The position numbers and the translations under genes are program-made. A stretch of 64,000 bases of DNA from Asparagopsis taxiformis (lineage: Eukaryota; Rhodophyta; Florideophyceae; Bonnemaisoniales; Bonnemaisoniaceae), in NCBI GenBank assembly GCA_030407315.1, contig JALQPE010002096.1, forward strand, positions 62,001 through 126,000. Direction: 5' to 3'. The notes below the pieces were generated by a model. The model did not search any database, was not told the DNA's origin, and saw only the letters and a program-made list of their open reading frames with translations. Below are positions 10,403 to 21,300 of the stretch, in pieces (within the stretch, counting starts at the first letter, position 1; the number at the start of each line of letters is the position of its first letter).

Positions 10403-12014
10403 TAGCCTAAGAAATTGCAAGTGCTTAGTGTTATTCATCTTAGTATATGTAAGGAGATTGCTCACGTATCAGAACATTTGTAATTCAGTGTCTTCAGCAA
10501 CTTCTTTATTCGGAGTGAGCCAGTAACCGCACGCTTCTGCGTACCTCAGTTGAAAGCAGTGATGAGTTACTTTTTTCACAGAAGTAGCTGGAAAGCTTGT
10601 AGACGTTTACAGCTTAGCGGCGTCTCGTTTGTGAAGTTGACTCCAAAAATGGTCATAGTAAATGGACCGTAATTGGTGCTTGACACGGTCTTGGGTCGTT
10701 TGAGTCAAACGTCCTGAACAGGCTATGTGTATTCTACAAGCTCCTTCTCTCTCGCTCCCTTATTGGCTTTCATTTTGGAAGGCAGTGAACTGATCATTTC
10801 CGTACGCACCCACTCATCCGAGATTGCTTTCATTGCCTTAGGGAGAGATAGGAAGATTCAACGGTGAGAATGTTTGCCCTGATGGACTGAGCCCAGTCGT
10901 TCACTGTTGTGGACTTGGGAGCAGGGTAGTGCGAAGAGGACTTCCAAACACCACAGAGAACACTGATGAGGTGGTCGGGGATAGTCGTAGACTGAGGAAG
11001 GAGAGCACCAGGCGAGGTGTTCTTGCGAACCTCAGCATGATATTTCTATACGTGTGCAGTTGCCAGGCCCTGAACTTCGGAGGAGGAATGAAGACGCAAT
11101 GCAGGCATAGACTGTCTCCCCGAGATCAGCTCCCGAGATTGGCGTTTGCAGCTCTGTTCATTACTAAGTATTCGAAAGATTAGAACTCGGCTAGAAGAAA
11201 ACCATACCAATCTATAAGAAATTCATTTTGAATATCAACCGAATTAGTTCTTTGAAACCCATAAGACCCCGGTTTCCGTGCGAAAAACCCTCTTCATGAC
11301 CTCGACTTCCGATTTGGCATAGGCGATTCCTGTCCCCAGAAAAACTCCCAGTCAAGGGCTATCTCGTAGACACGTAAACCCCCCACTTCCATGATACGTG
11401 CTGCAACGGTCCTGTCGTGGAGCTGCAGATTTAGAACCAAGTTTTCTCCGAAAACCGACTTGTATGGTTAGGCTTCTACGATTAATCATCGCCTTGCTTG
11501 CGCTTTTGCACAGATATAACACCCTCTTACATGCTGTTCACGATTGTGCCCAGTGATAACGGGTCGAACTGATTGACAGTAGATATTGTAAAGTTATCAT
11601 ACTATTTCGTAGTACATACAGCACCTTATATACAGTACAATCATTTGCGTGCTCTGGTGTTAAATTTATCGCGATTATAATTTGGTTGAAGAGGACAAGT
11701 GATCGCGGGCTTTACGCCAAATGAACTATTCCTTCCCGATCACGTTTCATACAGTTTTACTGTATCATTCTTGGACGGCATCGTTTCCATGGCGACATGC
11801 GAGACTTTCATTCGTTTTGCACGTGCGGGAGGGAGGGAAGCAATGTCGTGTCATCTCACTGTGGATTGCATCACAGCAAGGAAGCACAATCAGCGATACA
11901 ACTATTTTAATATCACAATAGCAGAGAATGTGGCAATGCCATAACGAATCCAGTTAACTCCAGCTTTTCAACCCTAGACTCCAATCGATGGATGCAGACA
12001 ACAGAAAACATAAA

Positions 12015-13007
12015 TCAGTTGCCAGAGAGCGTATCATTGAGGAATTCACTCACAGAATCGTAAAATACGCTTCGTCCATTTTCCACCCGTTCATTATGAA
12101 TCTCGTGATAGGCATGCGGAGCTACAGTCAACCTCACTTTTCCACCACGTTTCTGAATCGCCTCATGCAACTTTTTCGACCCTTCAACTTTCACAATCAA
12201 ATCTTCCTCCCCATGCACAATCAGAACCGGCACACTAGTCAACAACATAGCATCATTATCCTCCACCATGCGCAAAACATCTTTCCCATAGCTGAAAATA
12301 TCCGCCCCAACGCCCAGCCCAATTTGGCTGTGCACCAACGGGTCCTCCTTGTATTTCTTCACATCTTCCTCGCTATGCGTCAGCAACGACGCGTCGATTC
12401 CATTCGACTTGGTCATACCTCTCATCCCCGGGATACGACACAAAGGGCCTGAAATCGGTACGAGCAATTTGTTAATCAACCCTGGCACATGATTCTCAAT
12501 CGCCGGCGCTGATAGCACGATGCCAACTATCTTGCCGTTGCCTTCCGCCTGTAGAAAATCGCGCCCCGTTGCCGCATAGGCTGCCACCAACCCGCCCAGA
12601 GAATGCGCGCCCAGAATAATGTTGCTATCCGTCCCGAAGCGCAGCGAAAGCGTGGGTGCCACATGCTCCTTCAGATCCCTCACAAAATCATTGATACCTC
12701 GCGCAAGGCCGCGCATCCCCTCCGATTTTCCGTGTCCGCGCATATCGTACGCTGCGACGCCATCTAGTGATGGAACTCGCCCGAGAATCGTGGCCGCCAT
12801 CTCTTTGTATCGCCCGCAATGCTCGCCCAGGCCGTGGTTCCATAGCAGCACGTTGGATCCCGCTTTGTCTTCGTGTGGCGTTGAAAGACGCGTCCAGTAT
12901 ACCAGATGGATGTTGGGCTGGTTCGGGTCCCGGAATTGTAGCACGTCCGTCTCCTCTTTCAGGCCTCGTACGTCCAATTGTTGGTTTTCTTTCGATGGTG
13001 CGGCCAT
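12015..13007 (-). CDS. Monoacylglycerol lipase-like serine hydrolase (Hydrolase_4 family)
   Basis: A 330-residue alpha/beta hydrolase, the usual length for monoacylglycerol lipases and plant caffeoylshikimate-esterase-like relatives, which cleave monoacylglycerol or lysophospholipid esters. The oxyanion-hole motif NHGLGEH (about 57-63), the DMRGHGKSEG strand-turn (88-97) and the nucleophile elbow GAHSLGG with Ser136 are intact. The rest of the triad is probably Asp269 in HGEEDLIV and His301 in APHAYHEIHNE. There is no signal peptide, so a cytosolic or lipid-droplet enzyme is likely. The start ATG at 13005-13007 has a good context (AAAATGGCC). The exact substrate cannot be read from the sequence: plant members of this group are often annotated as caffeoylshikimate esterase, which is unlikely here as red algae mostly lack the canonical lignin pathway. 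Confidence 0.88.
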   Translation of the reverse strand: MAAPSKENQQLDVRGLKEETDVLQFRDPNQPNIHLVYWTRLSTPHEDKAGSNVLLWNHGLGEHCGRYKEMAATILGRVPSLDGVAAYDMRGHGKSEGMRGLARGINDFVRDLKEHVAPTLSLRFGTDSNIILGAHSLGGLVAAYAATGRDFLQAEGNGKIVGIVLSAPAIENHVPGLINKLLVPISGPLCRIPGMRGMTKSNGIDASLLTHSEEDVKKYKEDPLVHSQIGLGVGADIFSYGKDVLRMVEDNDAMLLTSVPVLIVHGEEDLIVKVEGSKKLHEAIQKRGGKVRLTVAPHAYHEIHNERVENGRSVFYDSVSEFLNDTLSGN

Positions 13008-13360
13008 TTTGGTTGTTTGCTTTTGATGTGGCTTCTTCGCCAGCTTTGGACTGTCCCGGTGGCTATATAGCTGATTGAGAGCTCGGATGCAGAATGATTG
13101 TTCCCAAAAGTTGTCAGACTGCGTACGTTGCTGTTAGCAATTGGATATGTGAAGGGTGAGGTGTGATTGCAATACTTGCATACGTGAGGAGGTCCAACAA
13201 GAAATGTAAGTTCGAAAAATGACCCTGCTGGTTCATGGAATGTGATGACCGATGCAGCCATAGGTTCACTTTTCCGTCAACTCTTTCGCTGCCCTAGAGG
13301 CTCTCCAATGGGCCATTGGTTTTAATACGAAAATTTTTCAGCTGTGGACATCAGGCGCGT
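13008..13360. other. Intergenic region
   Basis: Promoter side of the minus-strand hydrolase gene and 5' flank of the plus-strand tRNA gene. I see no other feature. Confidence 0.5.
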
Positions 13361-13460
13361 CTCTCGGTAGCTCAGTTGGTAGCAGCACAACCCAGAGCAT
13401 TTGACTGTAGTATGATATACGAATATCAAAATGTCCCTAGTTCGATTCTAGGTCGAGAGA
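13361..13460 (+). tRNA. tRNA-Tyr (GTA) with two introns, one in the D-loop
   Basis: All parts of a tRNA can be paired. The acceptor stem CTCTCGG (13361-13367) pairs with TCGAGAG (13453-13459), with discriminator A13460. The D-stem is GCTC (13370-13373) with GAGC (13395-13398). The anticodon stem is TTTGA (13400-13404) with TCAAA (13426-13430). The T-stem is CCTAG/CTAGG around TTCGATT. The anticodon GTA is at 13407-13409. C1-G72 and the GTA anticodon identify eukaryotic tRNA-Tyr. A 14-nt intron (13411-13424) sits at the usual 37/38 position. A second insert of 13 nt lies in the D-loop, about 13382-13394, the borders being ambiguous by 1-2 nt because AG is repeated. Removing both gives a normal 73-nt tRNA. 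Ectopic tRNA introns, including D-loop ones, are known from the red alga Cyanidioschyzon. A T8 run follows. Confidence 0.9.
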
Positions 13461-13858
13461 TCGAATTTTTTTTCCAGCCGTTCTCCAGATGTTAATGACT
13501 CCTAGATCAAGATTTTACCCTATGCCTCTACAGGGAAAAGATGCTTTGTTCGCAAGAAGACTTGGCTTATGTTACATGCCCAAATGCTGCTAATGAATTC
13601 TACATTCAATGGTGAAAAGTCAATTCCTGCCTGAGGGTTTCTAAGTCACACACAGCTCATGAACGACTGTCAGATGCCTCTCTACAACTGACTTTTGAAA
13701 CTTGAATAACTTCTTGGAATTGACGCGATTCCCCAACAAAATAGAATAGCCGTGAGCAATTTAGCACACATATGTACGGACGTAGAAAAAACTCTTCAGC
13801 AGATAGATTTATTGTAAAGACTGATTGTGTTCGGAACAACTACTCATCGAACGCACGT
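13461..13858. other. Intergenic region between tRNA and ApcC gene
   Basis: Apart from the T-run terminator, this is the 3' side of the minus-strand ApcC gene. A short minus-strand frame (13657-13839) shows no domain. Confidence 0.5.
13466..13473 (+). terminator. RNA polymerase III terminator (T8)
   Basis: An uninterrupted run of eight T begins 5 nt after the tRNA-Tyr discriminator base, as expected for Pol III termination. Confidence 0.8.
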
Positions 13859-14230
13859 CTAAGAGTTACCAACGGAACGCATTTGGCCGCCAGAGTTAAG
13901 TTCAACTTTGAGAATCCTACCGCCCATCTTCTGAATCCGCTGTTGCTCGGCATACCATGACGAAAACGGCACAACCTTCGTGGTGTACACGTTCTGCAAT
14001 TCGCGGAAGGTGTACAACCTGCTCTCACTGGGTAGAACAAACGTCACTTTGAAAGAGCGCGTATCCTTCTCGACGCTCGAGCTCTTAATACGCTGTGTTC
14101 CCAGCGAGCCGACGCTGCTTCCATCCATGTCGTATGCCATTCGCGTACGCGCTGGGCACGTCTGTGTAACGTCGATGCGCTTGCCCGTCAGGGCACGCGT
14201 GTTAAGCGCTGTTGATTGCACAAAGGCCAT
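13859..14230 (-). CDS. apcC: Phycobilisome core linker ApcC (Lc7.8), nuclear-encoded
   Basis: Small linker that caps allophycocyanin trimers in the phycobilisome core on the plastid thylakoid surface. The 123-residue precursor starts MAFVQSTALNTRAL, a plastid transit peptide rich in Thr, Ala, Arg and Ser with Phe at position 3. Residues 59-115 form the CpcD-like linker domain and match the ApcC pattern: FKVTFVLPSESRL, FRELQNVYTTKVVPFSSWY and EQQRIQKMGGRILKVEL. Between the likely cleavage site (about residue 30) and the domain is a segment of about 28 residues (MAYDMDGSSVGSLGTQ and on) that the roughly 67-residue cyanobacterial ApcC does not have. I chose the ATG at 14228-14230 (context AAAATGGCC). 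The frame stays open 68 codons further upstream, but that part does not look like a protein leader. Nuclear ApcC is known in red algae, and this gene is the best lineage marker in the window. Confidence 0.9.
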   Translation of the reverse strand: MAFVQSTALNTRALTGKRIDVTQTCPARTRMAYDMDGSSVGSLGTQRIKSSSVEKDTRSFKVTFVLPSESRLYTFRELQNVYTTKVVPFSSWYAEQQRIQKMGGRILKVELNSGGQMRSVGNS

Positions 14231-15397
14231 TTTGACACTGGCTGTTCGCTCGGTGATGTGCAGTGATGCGCGTTCGAGAAGTGGCTGGTGGAGTGCAATG
14301 GACAAGCCAGCAATAGTTGGGTGAAATGTGTAGAGACGATTGGACTGGAGAGTAAACAGTGGCAAGGTAGGGTTATGTTGACGAGTCTGATCCCAGGCAG
14401 ATTGCAGGCAGCCCCGAGGTGCACAGAATCCCAAAATCGTGGAAAATGACCGATATCATACTTTATTTCAATTCGTGCGATATTGAAAGGGTGGAACACG
14501 TTATCCAATTAAAAAATGACAAGTATATTTTTCCACAACGTTCCCGCGGCGGACAAAGTTGTCCAATTTCGGCCATATAGTGTCTCGTCGAAGCACATGG
14601 TCGTCAGTCGGCAGCATGCCGCCCGTGAGGTATAAACTTGGTTGTCGAACCACGATGTGGACTTAGACACACTTGTCGGCAGAACCCAAGTCTTTCGTCA
14701 GACAATCGCCCATGCGTTTGTGTGTTCGCAAGTCATTGCGTCCTGGACGTCAAGACCCAGATCATATTGCATGCGTGGATGACTTTTGTCAAATTCCCGT
14801 CGTGTCCAGACAGTCTGGAAGATCATGCGATCTATTCTCGAGTTGTGATATCGAGCTTCCCTCCGCTGATCGAGTCTTCGGGCGGCTTCGATACGTTTTG
14901 TGTCGCAGCTTGTGATGTGTGACGAGGATGCTTCGCCTTTGGCCGTATTGCAACTCAGAGTGTAGTTTCCATCCGTGGTCCTTAGATCTGCTTTACGGCT
15001 TTCCTGTCTTTTGACGGATTGCGCGACATATTTCATGTCGTTTCATCGTTTGCACTTGAGTCATTACCGCGGTACATTTGAGTTTAATTCAACCTACGTA
15101 CAGACAATCCGTATAGCTTGATAGCTTAATCTACGGTTCGGTTGTCGAGGAAGGTGATACCGACAGTCCTTGTGAACTGGGCTTTCCGATCCGCCTTCTT
15201 TATGGTACAGGCCGTTTCAATCAGAGATGGTTGACTTGAAACCTGGAGCGGCTGACGTGTAGACGGGTGCTTCATTAATTCTGGACATATCACAATTCTT
15301 ATTCTGCGATAGTATGTCGACTCGTCAAAAGAATAGTTTACACACATTCACATTTTCTACGCACCAACTCGGTTTGCGATTCTACATAGACTACATA
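14231..15397. other. Intergenic region between ApcC and dynein genes
   Basis: About 1.2 kb holding the promoter of the minus-strand ApcC gene and the 3' flank of the dynein gene. Several short overlapping frames (for example 14638-14922 plus) show no domain and lie in conflicting frames. I see nothing else. Confidence 0.5.
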
Positions 15398-18300
15398 TCA
15401 AGCTACGGAAAAACATACACCTCGCAATCGCCACCTTCGCAGAGATTCACTTGCATCCACAGGAATTCGGACATAAATCAGCACAGATCTTTGCGAGCCT
15501 CGTCCATACAAAGGCAATCGAATATAATCACTATCGTTCTGCCTGGAACACCAGCGCAGCGAATAGACATCTGATTTGCAACCTCTTCTCTCTGCGAGAA
15601 CGAATATTCCCCGATCCGAGTCCCATTGTGCCCCCTCGATAACCAAGCCAGTCACAGACTTGTTTCCATCACTACTGTTTTTCAGTTTGGTCAGAATTGG
15701 CTCCAATGATTCTGGCGTCTGTTCAAGCCCCATTGCAGCCTCATACTTCAGAGCTGTGATGAGTGCACGAGGGCGAAGTGTAGCTGCTAAATCTTGAGAA
15801 CCATTCACAGAATCGCGCATATTATTGAACACAGTTGCGCTGTGTCGCAACAGAAGGAGAAAGTCCTCAAGGCACATTCCATCGCCCGCTTGAACTGAGA
15901 ATTCCTTCCAAATGGATGGGATTTTTCTCTTGCCACTCTCAGAAACTTGGCTCAAGTCTTCCTGTAGCACCGCTCGCCTTGAACATTCCTTCAGCGTCTT
16001 CATCAGCGATAATGATATTAAATTGATATCAGACTTGATCGTCTCTATCACATTTGCAAGAATAGTGCGTTCGTTGCGAATGTATCGCTTCAATGGCGTA
16101 GCAGAATCATTCTCAAACGCGGCTTGTCGATCTATAGAGACCAATTCCAACCCAGCGGCAAGAATACCCTCATATTTGGTTTCAACTTTTGTCTCCGGCA
16201 TCTCTTCAGAAAACGAAGATTCCTGTAACTTGTTCTTGCAAAGAGAGAAGAGCTTCCTTACTCCAGTACGACCCTCTGCAATTCTTCTAATTTGGTTCGT
16301 TCCATCAGGCATGTATGACCACTCAGAAGGGGCATCCAACGGCATGCAGCTCAAAAATCTCTTCCTTTGCTCATAGTCGAGCGGAATTGAAACTGATGAC
16401 TTCCCGCGCTGTGTTTTGAACATGGTAACATGTTTTACCTCCGAACTGATGAGGCGATTGGGGGAGAATAAGTCATCAAGTAGGGCTCTCATTACCTCAC
16501 AATCGGCAGAATGTTCCAATCGACTCCCGTATACTGCTGTTGAGAGCATGTCAACAACGCCCTCACGAACCTCCTTCTCATCCAAGCGTTCCACAGCATC
16601 TACTACAATTTCCCAAGCACAGGCAAGATCAGACTCGGAGAATTCATATTCCTTTGTAAACCCTATGGGATGATGTAGAGCCCTCTCTAGAAGACATGCA
16701 TGTAGCCAAGAAACGATGATTTGCATCTTCTTAAGTTGAGCACCACTCGTGGACAAGCGGGTCTCCATCTCGTCCAAGGTAGACACAGTATTTAGACCTC
16801 GACTGAAATTTGCCCGGAAACTTGGTGGAGCCTCAAAGGCTATAACCTTGAAGAGCGAACCAAATCCAGTCGCCAATCTCTTACTGAAATCGGATGATAC
16901 CTCCGCAGCAACAACCAACATGAACGGCAGCTGCCCATTTCGTTTCATCACCTCAGAATGCAATCTCTCTGTAGCTTGATTGCTTGCAAGATGCATATTC
17001 TTCAAAAGTAGTACGATCTTCTCTTCTGACGTACTCCGCCGAATCGCAAGTGAGATTGCTTCAGAAATAGAGTCCTCACTACGCTCCAAGCCCATTGCTA
17101 TACTCATCAAGCTGGCGCCCAACTTTTGACAATGATCAGCTGCAAGGGTGGCTGGATCGACGTTCTCCCCTCTGGAAAGCACCATGACAGGGCTGAACTG
17201 CACTGATGCAGATGCATTCCTCTCTACGACTGTTTCCGTAAATTCAGAAAGATGTAAACGAAGCGCCACTTCAGACTGCACACGGTTATCATGGACAAGT
17301 TCTTGGTTTCCAGGCAGCGTGCAGGCAAGAGTATCCACAGCTTCAGATACCCGCTGTGGGTTATAAAGAAGACAGCCTAGGAGCTGTAGCACTGTGTCAA
17401 ATGATGACAACGCATTACTGTCGGGACTGAGTGATGATGCAAGTTGCTGTGCCCTTTCAACAACATCTCTTGGCAGCACGTCGTTCAGATTATCCTGTTT
17501 GTTGAAATCTTGAACGTTCACGTCGTGAGTGCTATCTCGTAGAACATCGTTTAGAACAGAAAGAAGATTTCCAAAATCGTCATTCTTGGCAGCAAAAGTG
17601 TTGGTTTCATCTGTGTCAACTGAAACAACAGATATAGCGGCAGCAAAAGGTACTCTATCATTCGGGAAGAGACTCGGCGCTGTAGCAAGGTATACATGCT
17701 TCAATATGTTGGTTCTGCAGCCATTGACATGATCAACACCATGTGATTCCTCAGGCTTCTCATGATGGTATGCTGCGATGGCAAATTCAAAGACTCGAAG
17801 GAAGAATTCGGTGTTGAAGGAGTAGATGGGATTCAGACGTGCAAGCCTCTGTATAACTCCATACAAATTGATAGCTAGAACACCCAATGGTTCGAACACA
17901 GATTCTACCTTGCTCACTTCCTCTGCAGCAACCGCTTCCTCAGCTTGTCGATCGTGTAAGATCTGTACTTCTTTCTTCAATGTAGACAATGTATCCAGCA
18001 GTGATCCATTGAGAAACTCAGCGCCAATATCGTTGACGTTATTGATTGTAGATAAGACCTCATCTTCCAAGGATTGCTTCCTATGCTCCAAAGCAAGTTT
18101 TGCCGTGATAGAATTTGTTCTCCTCTTTTCCAATTCTGGAACAACAGATTTCATGGCTCGGGAAACACACGTTGTTCCCAGAGCAGCTGGGCTTAGCTCA
18201 AAGGACACAATGTTAGATCTTGTAATAGCAGTGATCGGGACTGCTTTCAGATCTACGGTCGCGAGATACATTCGGAACCTGGAATTCAGAAACACATCTC

Positions 18301-21300
18301 GGTCGCCGAGACGAACAACGCGCTGGCACATGTTGGTTCTTGAGTCTTGAGAGCTTTGAGATGTTTTGCCACCAGATGATATTCCTAGAGAGTCTGAGAA
18401 TTCAGAACCATTGCCGTGAGACGACTCCTGTCCTAAGAGAGGTGCTATTGCTCTATCAAACTTGTCAGCATCCTCAACCAAGATAGAAGTACCAAAACGC
18501 ATAGCTGATTCTAATGCACGCATATACGACTTCTTCCCTGTGGCTGTAAACGAAGTCTTAGATATTCTCAAAGTGTTATTCCCTCCTGTAGTCGATTCTT
18601 TGCTCTTTGAAGGACTACCATCGACCAATAACTTTGGAAGAAGCTTGCTGTTCGACCTTGTCGGATCTACAATTAATGGGAAGCGGGCCGAGCGCTTCAG
18701 TATGGCATAGTTTTCCAGACTCGTAGGATCAGTTGGAAGACCTATCTTTGTCCAGTTCCCTCTTTCCTCAGGAGATGTCAAGAAATCCGAGATCTCCATA
18801 TCTGCATCGAAAGGAATCCCTTCCTTCTTGAGAATATCTTTCCATCTTTGGTTCAGAAGGACCCGGTTGGATTGGTCTAAGACTCCTGCATAAGCAACAA
18901 AAGCTGCTCCGAAAACTGCATTCCCCCAAACCGTTACGGCCCTCGCATTGAAGGTATTCAACTCTTGCACCCACCTGTCCCATTCGTTAGCAAGTGAGTC
19001 CAGCATATTCTCCGAGCGAGAAAGATTTGCCTCAGATTCCTGGATTTCTTGTCGGATACGTTCTGCCTCGGAAACCAGTGAAGCATACTCAGATCTGCAC
19101 TTTTCAATTCGAGCTTCTAACATTTCAACGTTATGTAGCGCTTCTTCATTCTTCTGGACCAACTCCTTTTGTTCTTCTTGTAAACTAATAACCTCTTTCT
19201 GTAGAGGTTCAACTGCGTCCTTCACGGCCGCGTAATCGAGAATAGCTAAAGTCCATTCAGCTAAAGGTCCAGCTGCTCGAGATGCGTAAGCAATTCTTTG
19301 AACATCAAAGTCTGGATTGCTCAATATTTTCTTCTCGATTCGACTTCGCACTCCACGAGGAAGATTTTCCGCATCAAAGTTGACAACAGAGGCGATAAAA
19401 TCCGAACTTCTCATACGGGACCGCACACTACCCCAGGAAACCTTCATTTCGGATCCGCGAGGTGATGAAGTTGCATCAAGAAGCATTAGTACACCTTCAA
19501 GAACAACTCTTACGCTTGCTGGGGGGTTTGGCATTGCTCGCAATTCTTCAAGATATTCCTTACGTATGGAACCAACAGCCTCCCGAGCAGCTTCCATTTT
19601 CGGTTGTACAGCGTCCAACTGTGCTGCAACTTCTTCTTCACGATCGCGAACTGCTAATGAGGCCTCTGAAGCTGCAAGAGCAAGATGTTCAGCACCCACC
19701 TTTGATTTTTCTGCTGATCGCTGCTCCTCAACCATTGTTTTCAGCGTTTCATTCGCATGCTTCTCTTTCTCTTGCAAGTTCGCAGTCTTCTCGTTCAACG
19801 CATCCTTCACATCGTCGACGGCTACCCCAGCCTTTCGCAAATGTCGCAGCCCTTCTGTATGACGTTTCACTCCGGCTTCAATAGCATTTCCTTTCTCCAG
19901 AGCCATTCTATTAAGCTGTTCGATGAACTCCAGATAATGCCGAGGGGTGGCATCCGTAACAACTCCACCAACCCCTCTTAATATCCGTTTCGCAACTTCA
20001 TGAATTTGTACTGCACTGCGCACTATCTGGTCCTTCTCCTCACCCAGATATACTTCAAGTTTTAGGTCGGCGACAGCTTCAAGCGTATCCTTCGTCCAAT
20101 CACCTATCCAATCAACAGTACATCGATTGTAGAGTGCAGGGGATCGTTTACCGATATCACCTCCAACTCTACTTCGCCCGGAACCAGATTGACTGAAAGC
20201 ATCTCCTCCCGAACATCCCGTGGATATAGTGAAAACAATATGTAGGTTTGAGCGGACGCGTTTGACAAATTCCGTATATAAAGCTTGTTCAGCATTGGAG
20301 CTGGAAATGTTCTGACTACTCGCAGCGCGCAACTCATCCAATAAATTAGAACGATCTTCACCAGAGAAAAGACCTGGAATATCACCACAGGCGAGAATAG
20401 AATTCATCATCTCCAAAAAGCCACTGTCAAGAGCATTGCTTTCATCAAAAATCATCATGATCTGCTGACCTCTCACTCCAGCTCTCTTTAGGATTTGGCG
20501 CAAATCTGTAGCAAAGTCCTCTTCAGAATAGGAGGAGTGCGAACGGATTTGGTGGACTTCAATAGACATCATCCATGCTGCAAATCGTGCTAACGTCTTT
20601 TTGCCCGTTCCAGGAGCACCCATCAACACTGCGTGCCCCAGCGGCTGGCATAGAATTCTTTCAATGCGAGTTAAATGTTTCAAAACATCATCTGTGACTG
20701 CAAACTGGTCGATCATTTCATTTGAGCCGTCCTGATTTGCTTCGCTGCCTCCAGTCATCCATGACCCACCAAGGCCTTCTTCTTCGGCAAACACACGAAG
20801 CTTCTCATATATTAGTGTTCTGAATTGTTGAGGGTCCTTAACGAGTTGAAATTCCCTTCCACCATTATCATTGTTCGTAAGCCATGAAGAAAAAATGGTT
20901 GAGGAAGGAGGCTCACTCTTAGGCCCTAAATTTCTCCGAGTGATTTCAGTAAGTTTGGTCTCCATAAACATGCGTTCACTTTTCAACAACAGGCGATCTG
21001 AAAACAATCTTCTACCTTCATAACAGAAGGCAGCCACAACTCCATTCCATAATGTTTCTGTGGATGAGGAATAACCCACGCAGCTCCCAAAAGTAGAACC
21101 TTCCTTCGCTGCCACGAGGAGTTGCTTCATACCACGAATCCAACGACTCAATTCACGTGGTGAATAAACATAATGCGGCTCAGCCGGCCCGGATGCGTCT
21201 GGAGAGAACTTTTGCTTGTTTGCTTCGAAAAACTCTACCATCGCTGTAGTTAGAGACTTTGTCCGAGGGGTCAGACAAGGGTTGATGTTAAGCAAGAGAG

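Larger units (their letters stand above)
6966..12014. other. 5-kb gene-poor region with repeats and a possible solo LTR
   Basis: No open frame longer than 135 codons, and none with a recognisable domain. The start (6966-7500) is GC-rich leader and promoter of the START-like gene. The region holds an inverted repeat (7546-7617), a degenerate 34-bp tandem repeat (9039-9106) with a related copy near 11263, and a GC-rich block bounded by TGTA...TACA (9813-10402). On the minus strand near 10750-10880, a short stretch translates as KAMKAISDEWVRTEMISSL, faintly like the start of a Copia reverse transcriptase, but the frame is broken around it. The likeliest reading is decayed retroelement DNA. Confidence 0.45.

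Noticed and set aside
10741..10900. Copia reverse transcriptase remnant on the minus strand
   Set aside because: Only one short stretch is faintly similar, and neither the preceding integrase nor the following RT motifs can be read. Kept only as a weak hint in the region entry.
13361..13460. Permuted or split tRNA gene
   Set aside because: The 5' and 3' halves are in normal order and all stems pair once the two short inserts are removed.
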